From the NCBI GenBank assembly GCA_035771175.1, contig CM069611.1, forward strand, positions 15,986,866 to 16,050,865: a stretch of 64,000 nt of DNA. Reading direction: 5' to 3'. Made by a program: the position numbers and the translations under genes. The notes under the pieces are model-generated. The model searched no databases. It was not told where the DNA came from and saw only the letters and a program-made list of their open reading frames with translations. Below are positions 12,741 through 23,381 of the stretch, one piece after another (the stretch's first letter is position 1; each line of letters begins with the position of its first letter). Source of the DNA: Paratinospora sagittata. Its lineage: Eukaryota; Streptophyta; Magnoliopsida; Ranunculales; Menispermaceae.

Positions 12741-12765
12741 ACATGTTAGTTGTTTAAAAGAAAAG
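12150..12765. repeat. AT-rich tandem array, unit about 90-125 bp
   Basis: TGTATGTATGATATATAT recurs near 12158, 12262, 12374, 12499, 12606 and 12696, each followed by an (AT)n run, CATTTTGGTTGCTTAAAA and an AAT-rich stretch. Unit length varies mainly through the (AT)n and (AAT)n runs. The array lies within the LTR-like insertion. Confidence 0.85.
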
Positions 12766-13235
12766 AAAAGAAAAAGAAAAGAAAAATAAAAATAAAAATC
12801 AAATGAGTTGGGCGGAAGGAAGAAAAACAGGGGAGAGAGAAAGAGAAAGAGGGAAAGGAAAAGAGGATGGGGAAAAGGAGAAGAAGAGAGTGAGGGCGAG
12901 GTGCAGAGAGCAGAGGGAGTGAGAGCGAGAGATCGGAGAAGAGAGATCGGAGCATGGCGAGAGATCGGCGAAGAGAAGAGAGAGAGAGCAGCAAGATCAG
13001 TGGCGGAGAAGAGAGAGAGAAAGGGCGGCGAGATGAGGGTTTCGAGTACTGGAGTTTTGAGCAGAGAGTTGAGAGAGAGACCTGGCGAGAGAGCAGAGGT
13101 GGTGAGAAGTTGCAGCGGCGATGAGTCGCGGTGTGTGTGCTGGCGGAGAAACGAAGAGGGAAAAGAGAGGGTTTCGAGAGGAAGACGAGTGTGTTGGTTT
13201 CGAAAGAGCGAGGTTGTGCGATTGGGTTTAGAGAG
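12766..13235. repeat. Purine-rich (GA/GAGAGA) low-complexity block
   Basis: A strongly purine-biased plus strand gives open frames on both strands (one of 154 codons) made of Arg, Glu, Gly and Lys. These have no domain and are composition artefacts. On the LTR's own (minus) strand it is pyrimidine-rich, as transcribed LTR leaders often are. Confidence 0.65.
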
Positions 13236-13386
13236 AGCGAGACGCGAAAGATTTTCGGCGAGATCTCGGTGAGATTCCAGGCGACATGTCGGCGAGATCT
13301 CGGCGAGCTTTCCGGATCATGTTTGAAATCTTTTTTTTTTTTTTTACTACTAACGTTTTCTTTTTTCTGGGTATTACAATCTTCTT

Positions 13387-13834
13387 TTCTAACTTCCCAG
13401 TGATGTTGAATGTGAAATTCAGGAGCAGAATCATTCCATCAATCAATTGCCAAACAAGATTTCATTAATCTCTTAACGGTATTTTTTTTTTCTTGAGAAC
13501 TCTTAACAATCAGTTTGGTTACTTACTACAAGAAATTTCTGAACTTTTAATGGAAAATTCTATGACAGAGTATGAACTGTCTTGATTACATTTGTTTGAT
13601 ATTGCAAGAGACTATTTACCTGGCTTATTTCGTTTCGTTATCTTTTTCCTTTTTTTGTTCGAGTGAGTCACTAAATTCTGGGTATTACATTCTTGTTCCT
13701 AGCTTTCCAAAGCTTCCATAAGCCACAACAATTCAAGACAAAGCATATTCATCAATAGATTTAGAAAGAGTAGAGCAAAGAAAGTCCCATATGTCCAGGA
13801 AAGTAAAACCTGGAATGCAAGAAACATGCAAGCT
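13387..13834 (-). pseudogene. LINE ORF2 middle piece (between zinc motif and RNase H)
   Basis: Joining the minus strand across the copia insertion continues the frame FAQTFWFVST into LSLHVSCIPG-FTFLDIWDFLCSTLSK and then IVVAYGSFGKLGTRM, which matches the 'LWxxWKARN' stretch that follows the zinc motif in plant LINEs. After that the frame decays. The piece is bounded by the LTR-like insertion on the low side and the copia element on the high side. Confidence 0.7.
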
Positions 13835-13841
13835 TAAGGTG

Positions 13842-14133
13842 TGTGAAACAAGCAGGTCAGCTCAACCAACTCTGCCCAACATAACAAACCACATGGCAGA
13901 AGAATCTCCAACTCAACAAACCACCTGATTCTCTTAACTACTGCACATGGGAGCTCTCTCTCCAAAGAAGTCTAGAACCATCTTCTGTTATAAATTTGTT
14001 ACACAATGTAGATCAGATTCTTGCCACCTGTAATTGATCCTAGCATCACTGTTCACTCTTGTAATTGTTTCTTCTCTATAAATAAAACCATAAGAAAGCT
14101 CAATAGTTCTTTGAGCTGAGTTTTATTTTCATA
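13842..14133 (+). repeat. copia 5' LTR
   Basis: Begins TGTGAAACAAG and ends TTTTATTTTCATA (the 3' copy ends TTTTCACA). A TATA box (CTCTATAAATAAA) is at 14075-14087. It differs from the 3' LTR by scattered substitutions and a few-base indel near the start. Confidence 0.9.
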
Positions 14134-14135
14134 TA

Positions 14136-14147
14136 TGGAATCAGAGC
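14136..14147 (+). promoter_or_regulatory. Primer-binding site (initiator tRNA-Met)
   Basis: TGGAATCAGAGC, two bases after the 5' LTR; one mismatch from the usual TGGTATCAGAGC. Confidence 0.85.
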
Positions 14148-14165
14148 TTCTTTAGGCTAAACGCC

Positions 14166-15230
14166 ATGGCTGAATCTGGATCTCCTTCCTCCGTTTCCAA
14201 CTCTACAGCAACAGCTCCATCTTCTCAAAATAAACCAATGTTTACCTCATCTTTTGGCAATCTCAGCCAACCCTTGTCCATCAAATTGGACAGGCATAAT
14301 TACTTACAATGAAAATCTCTTGTTCTACCTATAATCAGAGGACACACACTAGAGGGCTATCTTCTTGGAACAAAATCATGCCCACCTGCCATGATTGCAT
14401 CTCCAAAAGAAAATGACATAGGAGACAACTACTGTCTCAACCCAGAATATGAAGATTGGGTTAGTCATGACCAACTATTGCTTGGTTGGATACTTAATTC
14501 TCTAACGGAATCAGTTGTTGCACAAATCATCGGATACACCACATCTCAGGGAGCATGGAGAGCTATCAAAGCCCTCTGTGGAGCACACAACAAAGCTGGA
14601 ATTTAGTTGTGTCGCACTAGATTACAAACCACTAGGAAAGGATCCATGACAATGGTACAATACCTTTCTAAGATGAAAGAATTTGCAGACTTTTTAGCAG
14701 TCGCAGGGACTCCATTTCCCACATCAGATTTGGTATCTTGCACATTGGTTGGATTAAGAATCGAATACTTGCCAATCACCACTCTTCTCCAGGAGAAGGA
14801 CTCTCTCTCTTGGCCTGATTTTCATTCCTCTCTACTCAGCTATGACAGACACCTGGAGCAGCTAACACAATTAAACAATCTTTGTATCTCAACAAATTCC
14901 ACTGCTAACTTTACCATTAGCAAACTTGCTGCTCAATATCACAAGTCAAATTTTTGCCCGGGAGTTGTTGCTTCTTCAAAACCTCGATCTCAGATACCGG
15001 GTGGTCGTAACTTTTCACAGAAACAGAAGAGTGGTGGTGGTCATTTTCGAGGGAGAGGAGGAAGATCAAATGGTTCCCGACCTACATGCCAAATTTGTGG
15101 CAAATATGGCCATTCGGCAGCCATATGTTACTATCATACTGATTTCACATATATGGGCAATTCCACCTCCTCTTCACCTCAACCTGGAGCTTTTCTTGCC
15201 ACTCCAGAAGCAGCTTCTGATCTTGCTTGG
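14166..15230 (+). pseudogene. copia gag region with CCHC knuckle
   Basis: Starts at the first ATG after the PBS (MAESGSPSSVSNS). It continues with the copia gag core (LEGYLLGTKSCPP, LLLGWILNSLTESVVAQIIG, AWRAIKALCG, YLSKMKEFADFLAVAG) and ends with CQICGKYGHSAAIC, a CX2CX4HX4C knuckle (15089-15130). In-frame stops: one near 14310 where copia gags have Trp (TGG to TGA), and a TAG at 14604-14606. The capsid-forming product cannot be made whole. Confidence 0.85.
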
Positions 15231-16500
15231 CTTCTTGATAGCGGTGCTAACAATCATGTCACCTCTGATTCTGGCAACTTGATGTCACGACTGACTATGA
15301 GGGTAAGAACACGTTAACAGTTGGTGATGGCCCTTGCTTATCCATCTCCCATGTTGGTACATCTGCTATTCCCTCCCAAACTTCACTTCTGCTTTTGAAT
15401 GATGTCCTTTGTGTTCCTTCAATTCATAAAAACTTGCTTAGCATTTATAAATTATCTTCTGATAATTTTGTGTTTGTTGAATTTCACTCTAACTTTTGGT
15501 GTGTGAAGGACAAACTATCCAACCGGGTTCTACTTCACAGGACAACTAAGGACGGTCACTATTGCTACTATCAATCTAAGGCCCCTATCAAGTGTTCCAT
15601 TGTTGTTGATACTCAGTCTCCCAGTACATCTTTATGTTCTTTTACTGCTTCCATTAGTGATCTCTGGCATCGTAGATTAGGTCATCCGTCTTCTAAGGTG
15701 CTTACTCAAGTCTTATCTTGTTGTAACCCAAAATTTTCATTAAATAAAGAGATCCAGTTTTGCAATGCTTGTCAATTAGGCAAAGCTCATAAACTTCCAT
15801 TTACACACTTTTCCACTCGAGCAGCTCATCCTCTAGAACTAGTGCACACAGGCTTATGGGGTCCTGCACCTATTGCATCTCATCTTGGGTTCAAATACTA
15901 TATTATTCATTTCATTAATGATCATACACGTTTTACATGGCTTTATTCACTTAAATTGAAATTTGAGGCTATTTTTGCATTTCTTCAATTTAAGAAACTG
16001 GTTGAGTTAAAATTCAATGCCAAATGAAAATGTTTGCAATCTGACTGGGGGGAGGGGGGGAGGGGAGGGGGGTGTTGAATATCGTATTTTCTCATCATTT
16101 CTTGTTTAAAATGGGATTGAATTTCGCCACCCTTGCCCTCATGAACATGAACAACATGGGAGAGCAGAGAGAAAACATTGCCATATCGTTGAGATGGCCC
16201 TTACACTCCTTGCTCAAGCTCGGTTACCACTTCATTTTTGGTGGGAAGTAACCCACACTGCTGTATACATCATAAACAGGTTGCCCACACCGGTGCTTCA
16301 TAACACATTGCTGGATTATAAATTTCTCAAGTGCTTCGGATGTTCTTGCTACCCGTGCTTGCGACCATATCAAGCTCAGAAGTTCCAATATCACTCCACA
16401 AAGTGTGTCTTTTTAGGCTACAACGACTCCCATAAAGGCTATAGATGTCTCAGCCTGTCTGGCAGAATATAAATCTCATGTAATGTTATATTTAATGAGG
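15220..16500 (+). pseudogene. copia protease and integrase region
   Basis: The aspartic protease motif LLDSGANNHVTSD lies at 15233-15271, then a frameshift near 15300. The integrase zinc domain has LWHRRLGHPSSKV (15663-15700) and CNACQLGKAHK. The first core Asp region (ELVHTGLWGP, with Thr where Ser is usual) is at 15838-15868. The second Asp region (LQSDWGG) is followed by a pure G tract at 16046-16072 replacing the usual GGEY reading. The third core residue region is degenerate; HTAVYIINRLPTPVL and FGCSCYP follow. Several stops and frameshifts make it inactive. Confidence 0.85.
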
Positions 16501-16550
16501 ATGTTTTCCCATATGAAATATTATTCTCATCATCTATACCTGCAGCATCA

Positions 16551-18288
16551 ATGTCTCCTCCACACACAATGGTCCCACTGCCCTTTTCTTCCAATATAAA
16601 ACCTCCTACACCTACCTATTCACCCTTGGTACTTAGTTCCCCATCTACTCAACTTTCTCCCACTACCCAACCAACCCCACCATCTGTTACACCTCCCCTG
16701 CAGCCACCTATTCAAAACACTCACCACATGATAACAAGAGCCAAAACTGGAATTCACAAACCTAAACTCTATAATGTAGATTTGTCTGAGACATCCGAGC
16801 CATCATCTGTATCAGAAGCATTGACCTCTACTAAATGGAGACAAGCCATGCTTGATGAGTATAAGGCTCTCATAACCAACAACACTTGAGAACTTGTGCC
16901 ACCTTTTCCTGATCAACATCTAGTGGGCTGTCGTTGGATTTTCAAACTGAAACTCAACTCTGATGGTTCCATTAGTAGGCACAAAGCCCGGCTTGTAGCC
17001 AAGAGATATCATCAATCTCCTGGGATTGATTTTGGTGAGACATTCAGTACAATAATAAAGGCATCTATAATTCATGCTGTTTTAGCTCTTGTAGTGGCTG
17101 TGAATTGGAAAACTCATCAATTAGACGTCAACAACGCGTTTCTCAATGGTGTATTGCAAGAACAGGTTTTCATGCCTCAACCTGAAGGTTATATCGATCC
17201 TTCGAAACCTTCCTATGTCCGTCAACTACGGAAGGCTTTCTATGGTTTGAAACAGGCGTCTCGTGCTTGGTTTGAACGCCTTCAGACCACGTTATTCTAT
17301 TGGCATTTTCAACAATCCAAAGCAGATTCCTCGCTCTTCATGCTTCACTCATCCTCATCAGCACTGTTTTCGCTAGTATATGTTGATGATATATTAATAA
17401 CAGGATTGGACACCATTTTGATTACTTCTCTGGTTCGCAAGCTCAATGATGTTTTTGCCCTTAAGGATCTCGGTGATCTCCACTACTTCCTCGGCATAGA
17501 GGTCTATAGAAATGAAATTGGCATTTATCTATCAGAGGCTAAGTATGTTTTAGATCTTTTACATCGATTGGGGATGGATCATTTGAAGTCTTTCGACACA
17601 TCGGCAGCCATGGGTAAACAATTATCGTTATCTAATGGAGAACGATTCTCCAATCCTACTCTATTAAGAAGTGCAGTAGGGGCACTTCAATATCTCACCT
17701 ATACACGTCCGGATATTGCTTTCATCACCAACAAGCTCAGCCAATTTATGCACAAACCAACAGTTGTCCGCTGGAAAGCAGTCAAACGTGTACTACGCTA
17801 TCTCACTGGCACACATACTATATGTCTACATCTCTCGCCCAACTCCTCCTTTTCCTTGACAGGATATCCAGATGCGGATTGGGCTTCATCACCGAATGAT
17901 AGGAGATCAATTGGTGGTTACTGTATCTTTTTTGGCTCGTGCTTAGTGTCATGGCAATCAAGAAAATAGTCTGTTATCGTTTGTTGCAGCACTGAATCCG
18001 AGTATAGAGCTATGACACATGCCGCGTCCGAGATTACTTGGCTGCAATCCCTTTTTGCTGAGGTACATGTCTCCTTTTCATATTGTCAGGTGTTGTGGTG
18101 CGACAACATGAGTGCAAATGCCTTAGCTGCCAACCTCGTGTTTCATGCACGCACGAAGCATATTGAATTAGAGGTTCACTTTGTTCGTGACAAGGTCCTC
18201 AACCACCAGCTTGATGTCCGACACGTCCCCTCTTGTGACCAGCTAGCTGACTGTCTCACTAAACCACTTGCAGCTCATCGGTTTTAGT
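16551..18288 (+). pseudogene. copia reverse transcriptase and RNase H
   Basis: A Pro/Ser/Thr-rich linker (16551-16730) leads into the RT: VGCRWIFKLKLNSDGSISRHKARLVAKRYHQ (16923-17015), the first catalytic Asp in QLDVNNAFLNG, YGLKQASRAWF, and the YVDDILI catalytic box (17380-17400). RNase H shows GYPDADWAS, RRSIGGYCIFFG, the Glu in STESEYRA, CDNMSA and HARTKHIELEVHFVRD. Stops: TGA at 16887-16889 and TAG at 17968-17970 (SRK*S). The rest of the frame from 16896 to 17967 is open for 357 codons, the longest intact stretch in this element. Confidence 0.9.
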
Positions 18289-18329
18289 TTCTTCGTAACA
18301 ATCTTGGCGTTGTTCCTCAACCCTCTCGA

Positions 18330-18341
18330 TTGCGGGGGGGA
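18330..18341 (+). promoter_or_regulatory. copia polypurine tract
   Basis: TTGCGGGGGGGA directly precedes the 3' LTR, the expected plus-strand priming site. Confidence 0.8.
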
Positions 18342-18640
18342 TGTGAAACAAGCTCACTAAACGTCAGCTCAACCAACTCTGCCCAACACAACAAACCACA
18401 TGGCAGAAGAATCTCCAACTCAGCAAACCACTTGATTCTCTTAACTACTGCACATGGGAGCTCTCTCTCCAGAGAAGTCTAGAACCATCTTCTGTTATGA
18501 ATTTGTTACACAATGTAGATCAGATTCTTGCCACCTGTAATTGATCCTAGCGTTACTGTTCACTCTTGTAATTGTTTCTTCTCTATAAATAAAACCATAC
18601 GAAAGCTCAATAGTTCTTTGAGCTGAGTTTTATTTTCACA
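18342..18640 (+). repeat. copia 3' LTR
   Basis: Begins TGTGAAACAAGCTCAC and ends TTTTCACA, then TAAGGTG. It matches the 5' LTR along its whole length. Confidence 0.92.
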
Positions 18641-18647
18641 TAAGGTG

Positions 18648-19605
18648 GAAACAAACCAAAAGGTTTGAGCAAACTTGCACCTAAAAAAGAGATGAAAGAT
18701 ATCTTCCATAGAGACCTCACAAAGAGGGCAATAAAGATCATTAATGATTCCCCTTTTCAGCAAAGATTTTTTAACTGGAAGGTATTCATGACAACACTTC
18801 CACAAGAAATTTTTTATCTTTGTTTGGAATTGATAGGTGCCAGAAACTTTTGCTAATCTTTGAGTCATTTTTTAAGGAACTTGGAGAGCCAAGAGCCTTG
18901 CAGCCCAACAAACCATTGCTAGCTATTTAAATTATTAGACTGTATCCAAATTTAACACTGAAGGTCCCTGACTTGGTGAAATGTCAAATCAACTTATTAC
19001 CACCAGGAGCCGACCCGAGAGGAATAACAACTATGAGTTTTGCTTCTTCCTTGGAAAATAAAGTCTTCAAAAGATTAAGATTCCATCCAACTCCATTCGG
19101 CCTGAACAAATCAATCACAATCCTGATCCCATCTGCATGTGGAAATAGAACTTTGAAAAAAACGAGTCTAGGGATCCAAGGGTCTTCCCAAACCTACACC
19201 TGCTGCCCTTCCTCTATTTGCCATCGGAGCCCATATTGAAGAAGTTGCTTATCAACTAATATGCTCATCCAACCCCAAGAGGGTCTACAACCCAAATTTG
19301 CCTTTAAGAAATTCTCACCACTAAAATATTTTTCCTTTAGGCAAAGACTAAGAAGAGAATCAAGTTTTTGGATCAATTTCCAACTTTGTTTTGCAAGAAA
19401 AGCTAGATTGAATAATTCCAAGTCCCAAAATCCTAGGCCACCTTGATTCTTGATTGAAACTAACTTTTTCCAGGAACTCCAATGAATACTTGATTTGTTT
19501 CTATAAGAGCCCCACCAAAAGTTTGCTAATTTATTTGTGAAGGCACGAGTGATTAAATGGGGAATTTTGAAACATGACATAATGTAGGTAAGGACACTTC
19601 TATGT
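18648..19605 (-). pseudogene. LINE ORF2 piece: post-RT region and zinc-binding motif
   Basis: Minus-strand reading begins YIMSCFKIPHL, continues FWWGSYRNKSSIHWSSWKKL and GGLGFWDLELFNLAFLAKQSW (the conserved region after LINE RT palm/thumb). It then shows FTKSGTFSVKFGYSL and the zinc motif KIKNFLWKCCHEYLPVKKSL-CPLCEVSMEDIFHLFFRC (zf-RVT: Cys-Pro-Leu-Cys, His, Cys). The upstream endonuclease and RT core are absent because the LINE is cut at about 19605 by a gypsy gag fragment. On the low side it continues past the copia insertion. Confidence 0.85.
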
Positions 19606-20030
19606 TGACGACACTTCCTCAAAAGCTCCTTAAATCTTTTCCATGCCTCATAAAGTGACTCCGCCTCTTGTTGCTTGAATTGCCCAATCTCGACTCTTAG
19701 TTGGGCGGTCTTGGCAGGAGAAAAAAACTCTTGTAAGAATTTATGCACCTATGTCTTGCCATGTTACTATGTTCCCCGATTGCAAAAATTGCAACCATGC
19801 TCGTGCTTTATCCCTTAGAGGAAAAGGGGAAAAGGGTAGATAACAACAAATCAAAGAAGGTTGGTGAAATATCATTACTGTCCTCCAACACTATAGTCAT
19901 CATTGTTTCCATGGAATCAAAGACACTAGCTGGGGGAAAGTTTCTTATGACCCTTAAAAACTGTTGGAACATATCAAGATCAATGCATTATAGTCCAAGT
20001 CTAACATTTTAACACATGATCAGACATTTT
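19606..20030 (-). pseudogene. Gypsy (Athila-type) gag fragment fused to the LINE
   Basis: Minus-strand peptide KFLQEFFSPAKTAQLRVEIG-QFKQQEAESLYEAWKRFKELLRKC is the conserved Athila/Tat Retrotrans_gag core (compare the 'FFPPAKTAxLRNEI...ESLYEAWERFKDLLRxCPHH' pattern). At Arg-Gln-His the frame passes without a stop into LINE sequence, making one 184-codon open frame (19748-19194). The upstream part (to 20030) is weaker. No LTR of its own was recognised. Confidence 0.75.
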
Positions 20031-20219
20031 CCATAATCTTTATGCAAACCATTTGGAATATGAGTGGTTAGACATGTCAGATAAATCCTCAAAGGTATCA
20101 ACAATTAATTGATAAAGACCTTTCAACTGATCATCATATAACTAAATGCTACAACCACCTTAACTTTCATATTTGAATCCCTCAATAGACAATGGGTAAT
20201 TTTACCAAAGTGCTTATTG

Positions 20220-20705
20220 CATTTTGTGATGTAGATTCGTTGTGGAAGCACAAAAGAAAATACTCAAAAATAACCAAAATAAAATTCTATTGATTCATAT
20301 ACTTCTAATATCAGGTACCCTCTCCTAATGGCCAAAAGCCTTATTTATAACAACTGACCAAATACGAGTCCTAAACTAACACAACTTCCAAATATGTGGC
20401 TATGTTGGTTTAAACCACCTAACGTGGGCACACAAACAAATACACAAAATAAAAATAGAAAACATAATAAAAAATAAATAATAACTAAAAAAAGACATGC
20501 TAAAACACGTTATGCACGTGTGTCATGGGTCCCCGCATCAATCCCTTCAGCTCGAGAAGAGCTCGTCCTCAAGATGAAATTCTTGTACGCTCCATGAAAA
20601 TCAGGATCAAGCCTCTGAAAAGTCACATCTGAAATCCAACTACTCTCAGACAAAGGACGCTCACGCCACTTGACTAAATAGCGAGCATAGATACCATGGC
20701 GAGTA
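20220..20705 (-). mobile_element. Chromodomain gypsy 3' fragment with probable LTR
   Basis: Minus-strand frame RHGIYARYLVKWRERPLSES-SWISDVTFQRLDPDF (20705-20600) is a chromodomain-type integrase tail (YLVKW...PLSExSW). It is followed by a hydrophilic end, then GGGATTGATGCGGGGACCC (PPT-like) and a probable LTR with TTATAAATAAG as TATA box (20340-20350 region, minus). The 5' portion of the element is missing and the fragment abuts CACTA transposase sequence. Confidence 0.65.
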
Positions 20706-22309
20706 GAGAACGAAGAACATCTCGAATATCCTCAACATGTTTAGCCCCATGTTCTGTTACTTTCTTCAATTTCAAATCCTCTATTTGTTTCAAAACTTGT
20801 TCCCCAGTCAAAATAGGTTGAGGTGGTGACTTTTCGATTTTATTTTTGATGAAGTCATTTTTGTTTCATCTGAAAGGATGATTTGTTTATAAGAATTGAC
20901 GGTGACAATCAAACCATGAAACCTTTCCACCATTTACAAGACTAAAAGCCTTTGTTTTGTCCATACAATATGGGCAAGCTTTTTTGCCTGTTGTTCTCCA
21001 CCCTGAGAGCATTGCATTTGCTGGGAAGGATCTAATGGTCCACAAAAGTGCAGCTCCTACCTGAAATTTTTGTTTCTTGGACACATCATATGTGGGTATG
21101 CCAACATCCCAAAGATGTTTTAATTCTACAATCAAGGGTTGCAAGTACACATCTATCTTCTTCTTTGGATTTCTTGGGCCAGGTACAATAACAGTTAAAA
21201 ACATATATGGCTCTTTCATACACATCCATGGTGGCAAATTATATGGTGTCACAATGACAGGACAAGAAGAATATTGCTTGCCTGATTGCCCAAATGGTTG
21301 AAACCCATCTGTGCACAATCGCAAATAAAGGATTTGCGTGATCAAAATGCTTCCATGCTTCAGCATCAGAAGGTTGGCACATAGAACCATCTTTCTGATC
21401 ATGCTCATTGTGCCACCTCATATGCTTAGTCGTGGCCTTTGAAGCATACAACCTCTGTAGCCTTGGTGTGAGAGGAAAGTAATACATCTTCTGAAGAGGT
21501 GCATCAACCTTATTTTTTGCAGATGCTCTCTGTCTACTTTTGTATCGAGGATGGTCACAAAACTTGCAACTTCTTCTATCACTATCCTCACCCCAATATA
21601 ACATGCACCTATTAATGAAACTGTGGATTTTCTCACATGGAAGACCTAGCTCGGCAACAAACTTCTTTGTGCTATAAAAGCTATCAACCAACTTATCATT
21701 AGATGGTAATCCTTATTTCACAAATTGCAATATAGCATTATAACACTTCTCAGACATATGAAACTAAGACTTGATATTCAATAATCTTGCCATAGGAGAC
21801 CATTGTGTGTGTTCAGAACATCTAGGCCATAATGGTTCATCGATTGTATCAAGCATGTCATACAATCTTTGAGTTTTTGGGTCTGGTGTTTCCTTTTCAT
21901 TTGACCCATAAAATGGGTCAAAGTTAGGACCAATCGCATTAATGACCATGTTGCGATATGAATTTGATCTTTCCATATCTATCGAGACAGAAGTATCCAG
22001 TTGAGTTTGGCTATAGTTCGTAATAACTAAGGGTTCCCCATGGAAAACCCATTGAAGGTAATCCTTAACAAACCCAACCCTTGAAAGGTGCAACTTAACT
22101 TTGTCTGCCAAATAATACCTTCGGTTTTGACACTTGCAACAAGGACACTTTATTTTATCACCAACCATAAATGTTGGTTGTCCACAAGCATATTGAACAA
22201 ACGACTCGACCCCAGCCAAAAATTCAGAGTTAATGAACCTACTTCCATGTATAAGTCTATTATACATCCATTCTCGAGCAGTTCTCATTAAGTTTTGTGA
22301 ATATAACAC
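20706..22309 (-). pseudogene. CACTA (En/Spm) TNP2-like transposase remnant
   Basis: Reading minus from 22309: a Transpos_assoc-like N-terminus (MYNRLIHGSRFINSEFLAGV, then KIKCPCCKCQN and a terminal VFHGEP) passes after a frameshift (around 21700-21760) into YSTKKFVAELGLP, KSRQRASAKNKVDAPLQKMYYFPLTPRLQRLYASK and KHMRWHNEH. A further frameshift leads to the Transposase_21 core: YNLPPWMCMKEPYMFLTVIVPGP, WDVGIPTYDVS, FPANAMLSGW and KKACPYCMDKTKAFSL (21250-20950). It fades after PILTGEQVLKQIEDL near 20790. The C-terminal half and the CACTA termini are missing. The peptide would bind and cleave CACTA ends if whole. Confidence 0.88.
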
Positions 22310-23372
22310 ACGATTTTATATTAATTATGCAAGTATATATGAAGTTCACGCACTCAGGAAAAAAAAGGAAAAGTAAAAATCTAATTTCAGGTGAGGGTCC
22401 AGGTGAGAAAAGAACAGAGAATAAAGGAATAAAGAGGATGATTTAATTGAACTAAACACTTAGTTCAAGAGCAACATCGAGATTTGATAGATAATTAGAA
22501 GGCGAAATTAGACCATAAGCCTTTTTTTGTAATTAATTTATTTACTTATTCTAAATATGACATAATAATAACGAATCTACAACTTATTAATAAAAAAATA
22601 ATGCCTAAGATTTAAGAATGTGGTGAAGATAATATATATGATAGTAATATTGCAAATTAGGAAGGTTGAATGGAGCAAAGTATGGTTTTCACGTGGAGTT
22701 GGTTTCGTAAGTTAGGATGAGCATGGGATAAAGAATGAAAAGATGTATAATAAATAAATAAAAGATGCTTCAACTGATATGCCAAAGTAATCATCACACT
22801 TGACAAACATGAACAAAATTTCTAACAAGAAAGAAGTTGTGACAGTTTACTACTTATGACAAAAAAGAATTTGTTTTTTTGGTGAAAGAAGAACTTTATT
22901 ATAAAAATATAAAAAATCCATCAAAATTTTGTCTACAATATTGCAATTATTGCAATTATATGGTCATGCTAAAATATTGCAATTATTAACCACCACACTT
23001 TTCCCACTTACACTTAGATGCAAGCTATTTAATAAGAGTATATGACTTTGCATCTACAACATTCGCCATTTTTTTATGATAATGCAAAAAAGTTATTAAA
23101 AATGCTTGCTTCTCAACTTCAAAGCATTCAAGATAAGGTAAAACTTTTTTATCATCAAATAATGTTTTTCTATCAAATATTTCATTTGTCATTAAAAATT
23201 ACTCACAACTGTTTCTTTTAATGTTTTTATAGAAAATAACAAAAGAAGATCATGAGTGAGTATTGAATACATTAATAGGGAAAAGTTATATCTTTCATAT
23301 TAGGCTTACTAGCATTTGACAACTCTAATATTAAAAAATAAGCTTTACTTCTTTTAGCTCTATTTTAATAAA
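22310..23372. other. Unassigned AT-rich sequence
   Basis: No gene, terminal repeat or RNA signal was recognised. The 5' terminus of the CACTA element should lie in this direction, but a CACTA-ended inverted repeat was not found. Confidence 0.4.
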
Positions 23373-23381
23373 AGCTTATTT

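Larger units (their letters stand above)
10698..13378 (-). mobile_element. LTR-like insertion (gypsy-type solo LTR?) within the LINE
   Basis: The ends are TGTAACACCCCG and GGGTATTACA, the short inverted ends usual for plant gypsy LTRs. They are flanked by the identical octamer ATCTTCTT (10690-10697 and 13379-13386). The phrase GGGGTGAGCTTGAAAGCCCAGTGGG (11244-11268) is the reverse of the 'CACTG..TAGCTCACCCC' phrase near the 3' end of the other gypsy LTRs here, so the LTR reads on the minus strand. No internal coding region is present, hence solo LTR. The 8-bp flank is longer than the usual 5 bp. The interior holds an AT tandem array and a purine-rich block. Confidence 0.6.
13842..18640 (+). 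mobile_element. Complete but decayed Ty1/copia element (Ale-like)
   Basis: Two LTRs of about 292 and 299 bp enclose PBS, gag, protease, integrase, RT, RNase H and a polypurine tract in copia order. TAAGGTG sits directly outside both ends (13835-13841 and 18641-18647), containing the expected 5-bp duplication TAAGG. It is inserted into the minus-strand LINE. Short LTRs and the gag/protease motifs suggest the Ale lineage, which I could not test. Confidence 0.93.

Noticed and set aside
12808..13272. 154-codon Arg/Glu-rich frame in the purine-rich block
   Set aside because: Composition alone explains it: open frames occur on both strands, with no domain and no regulatory context. It is inside an LTR-like insertion.
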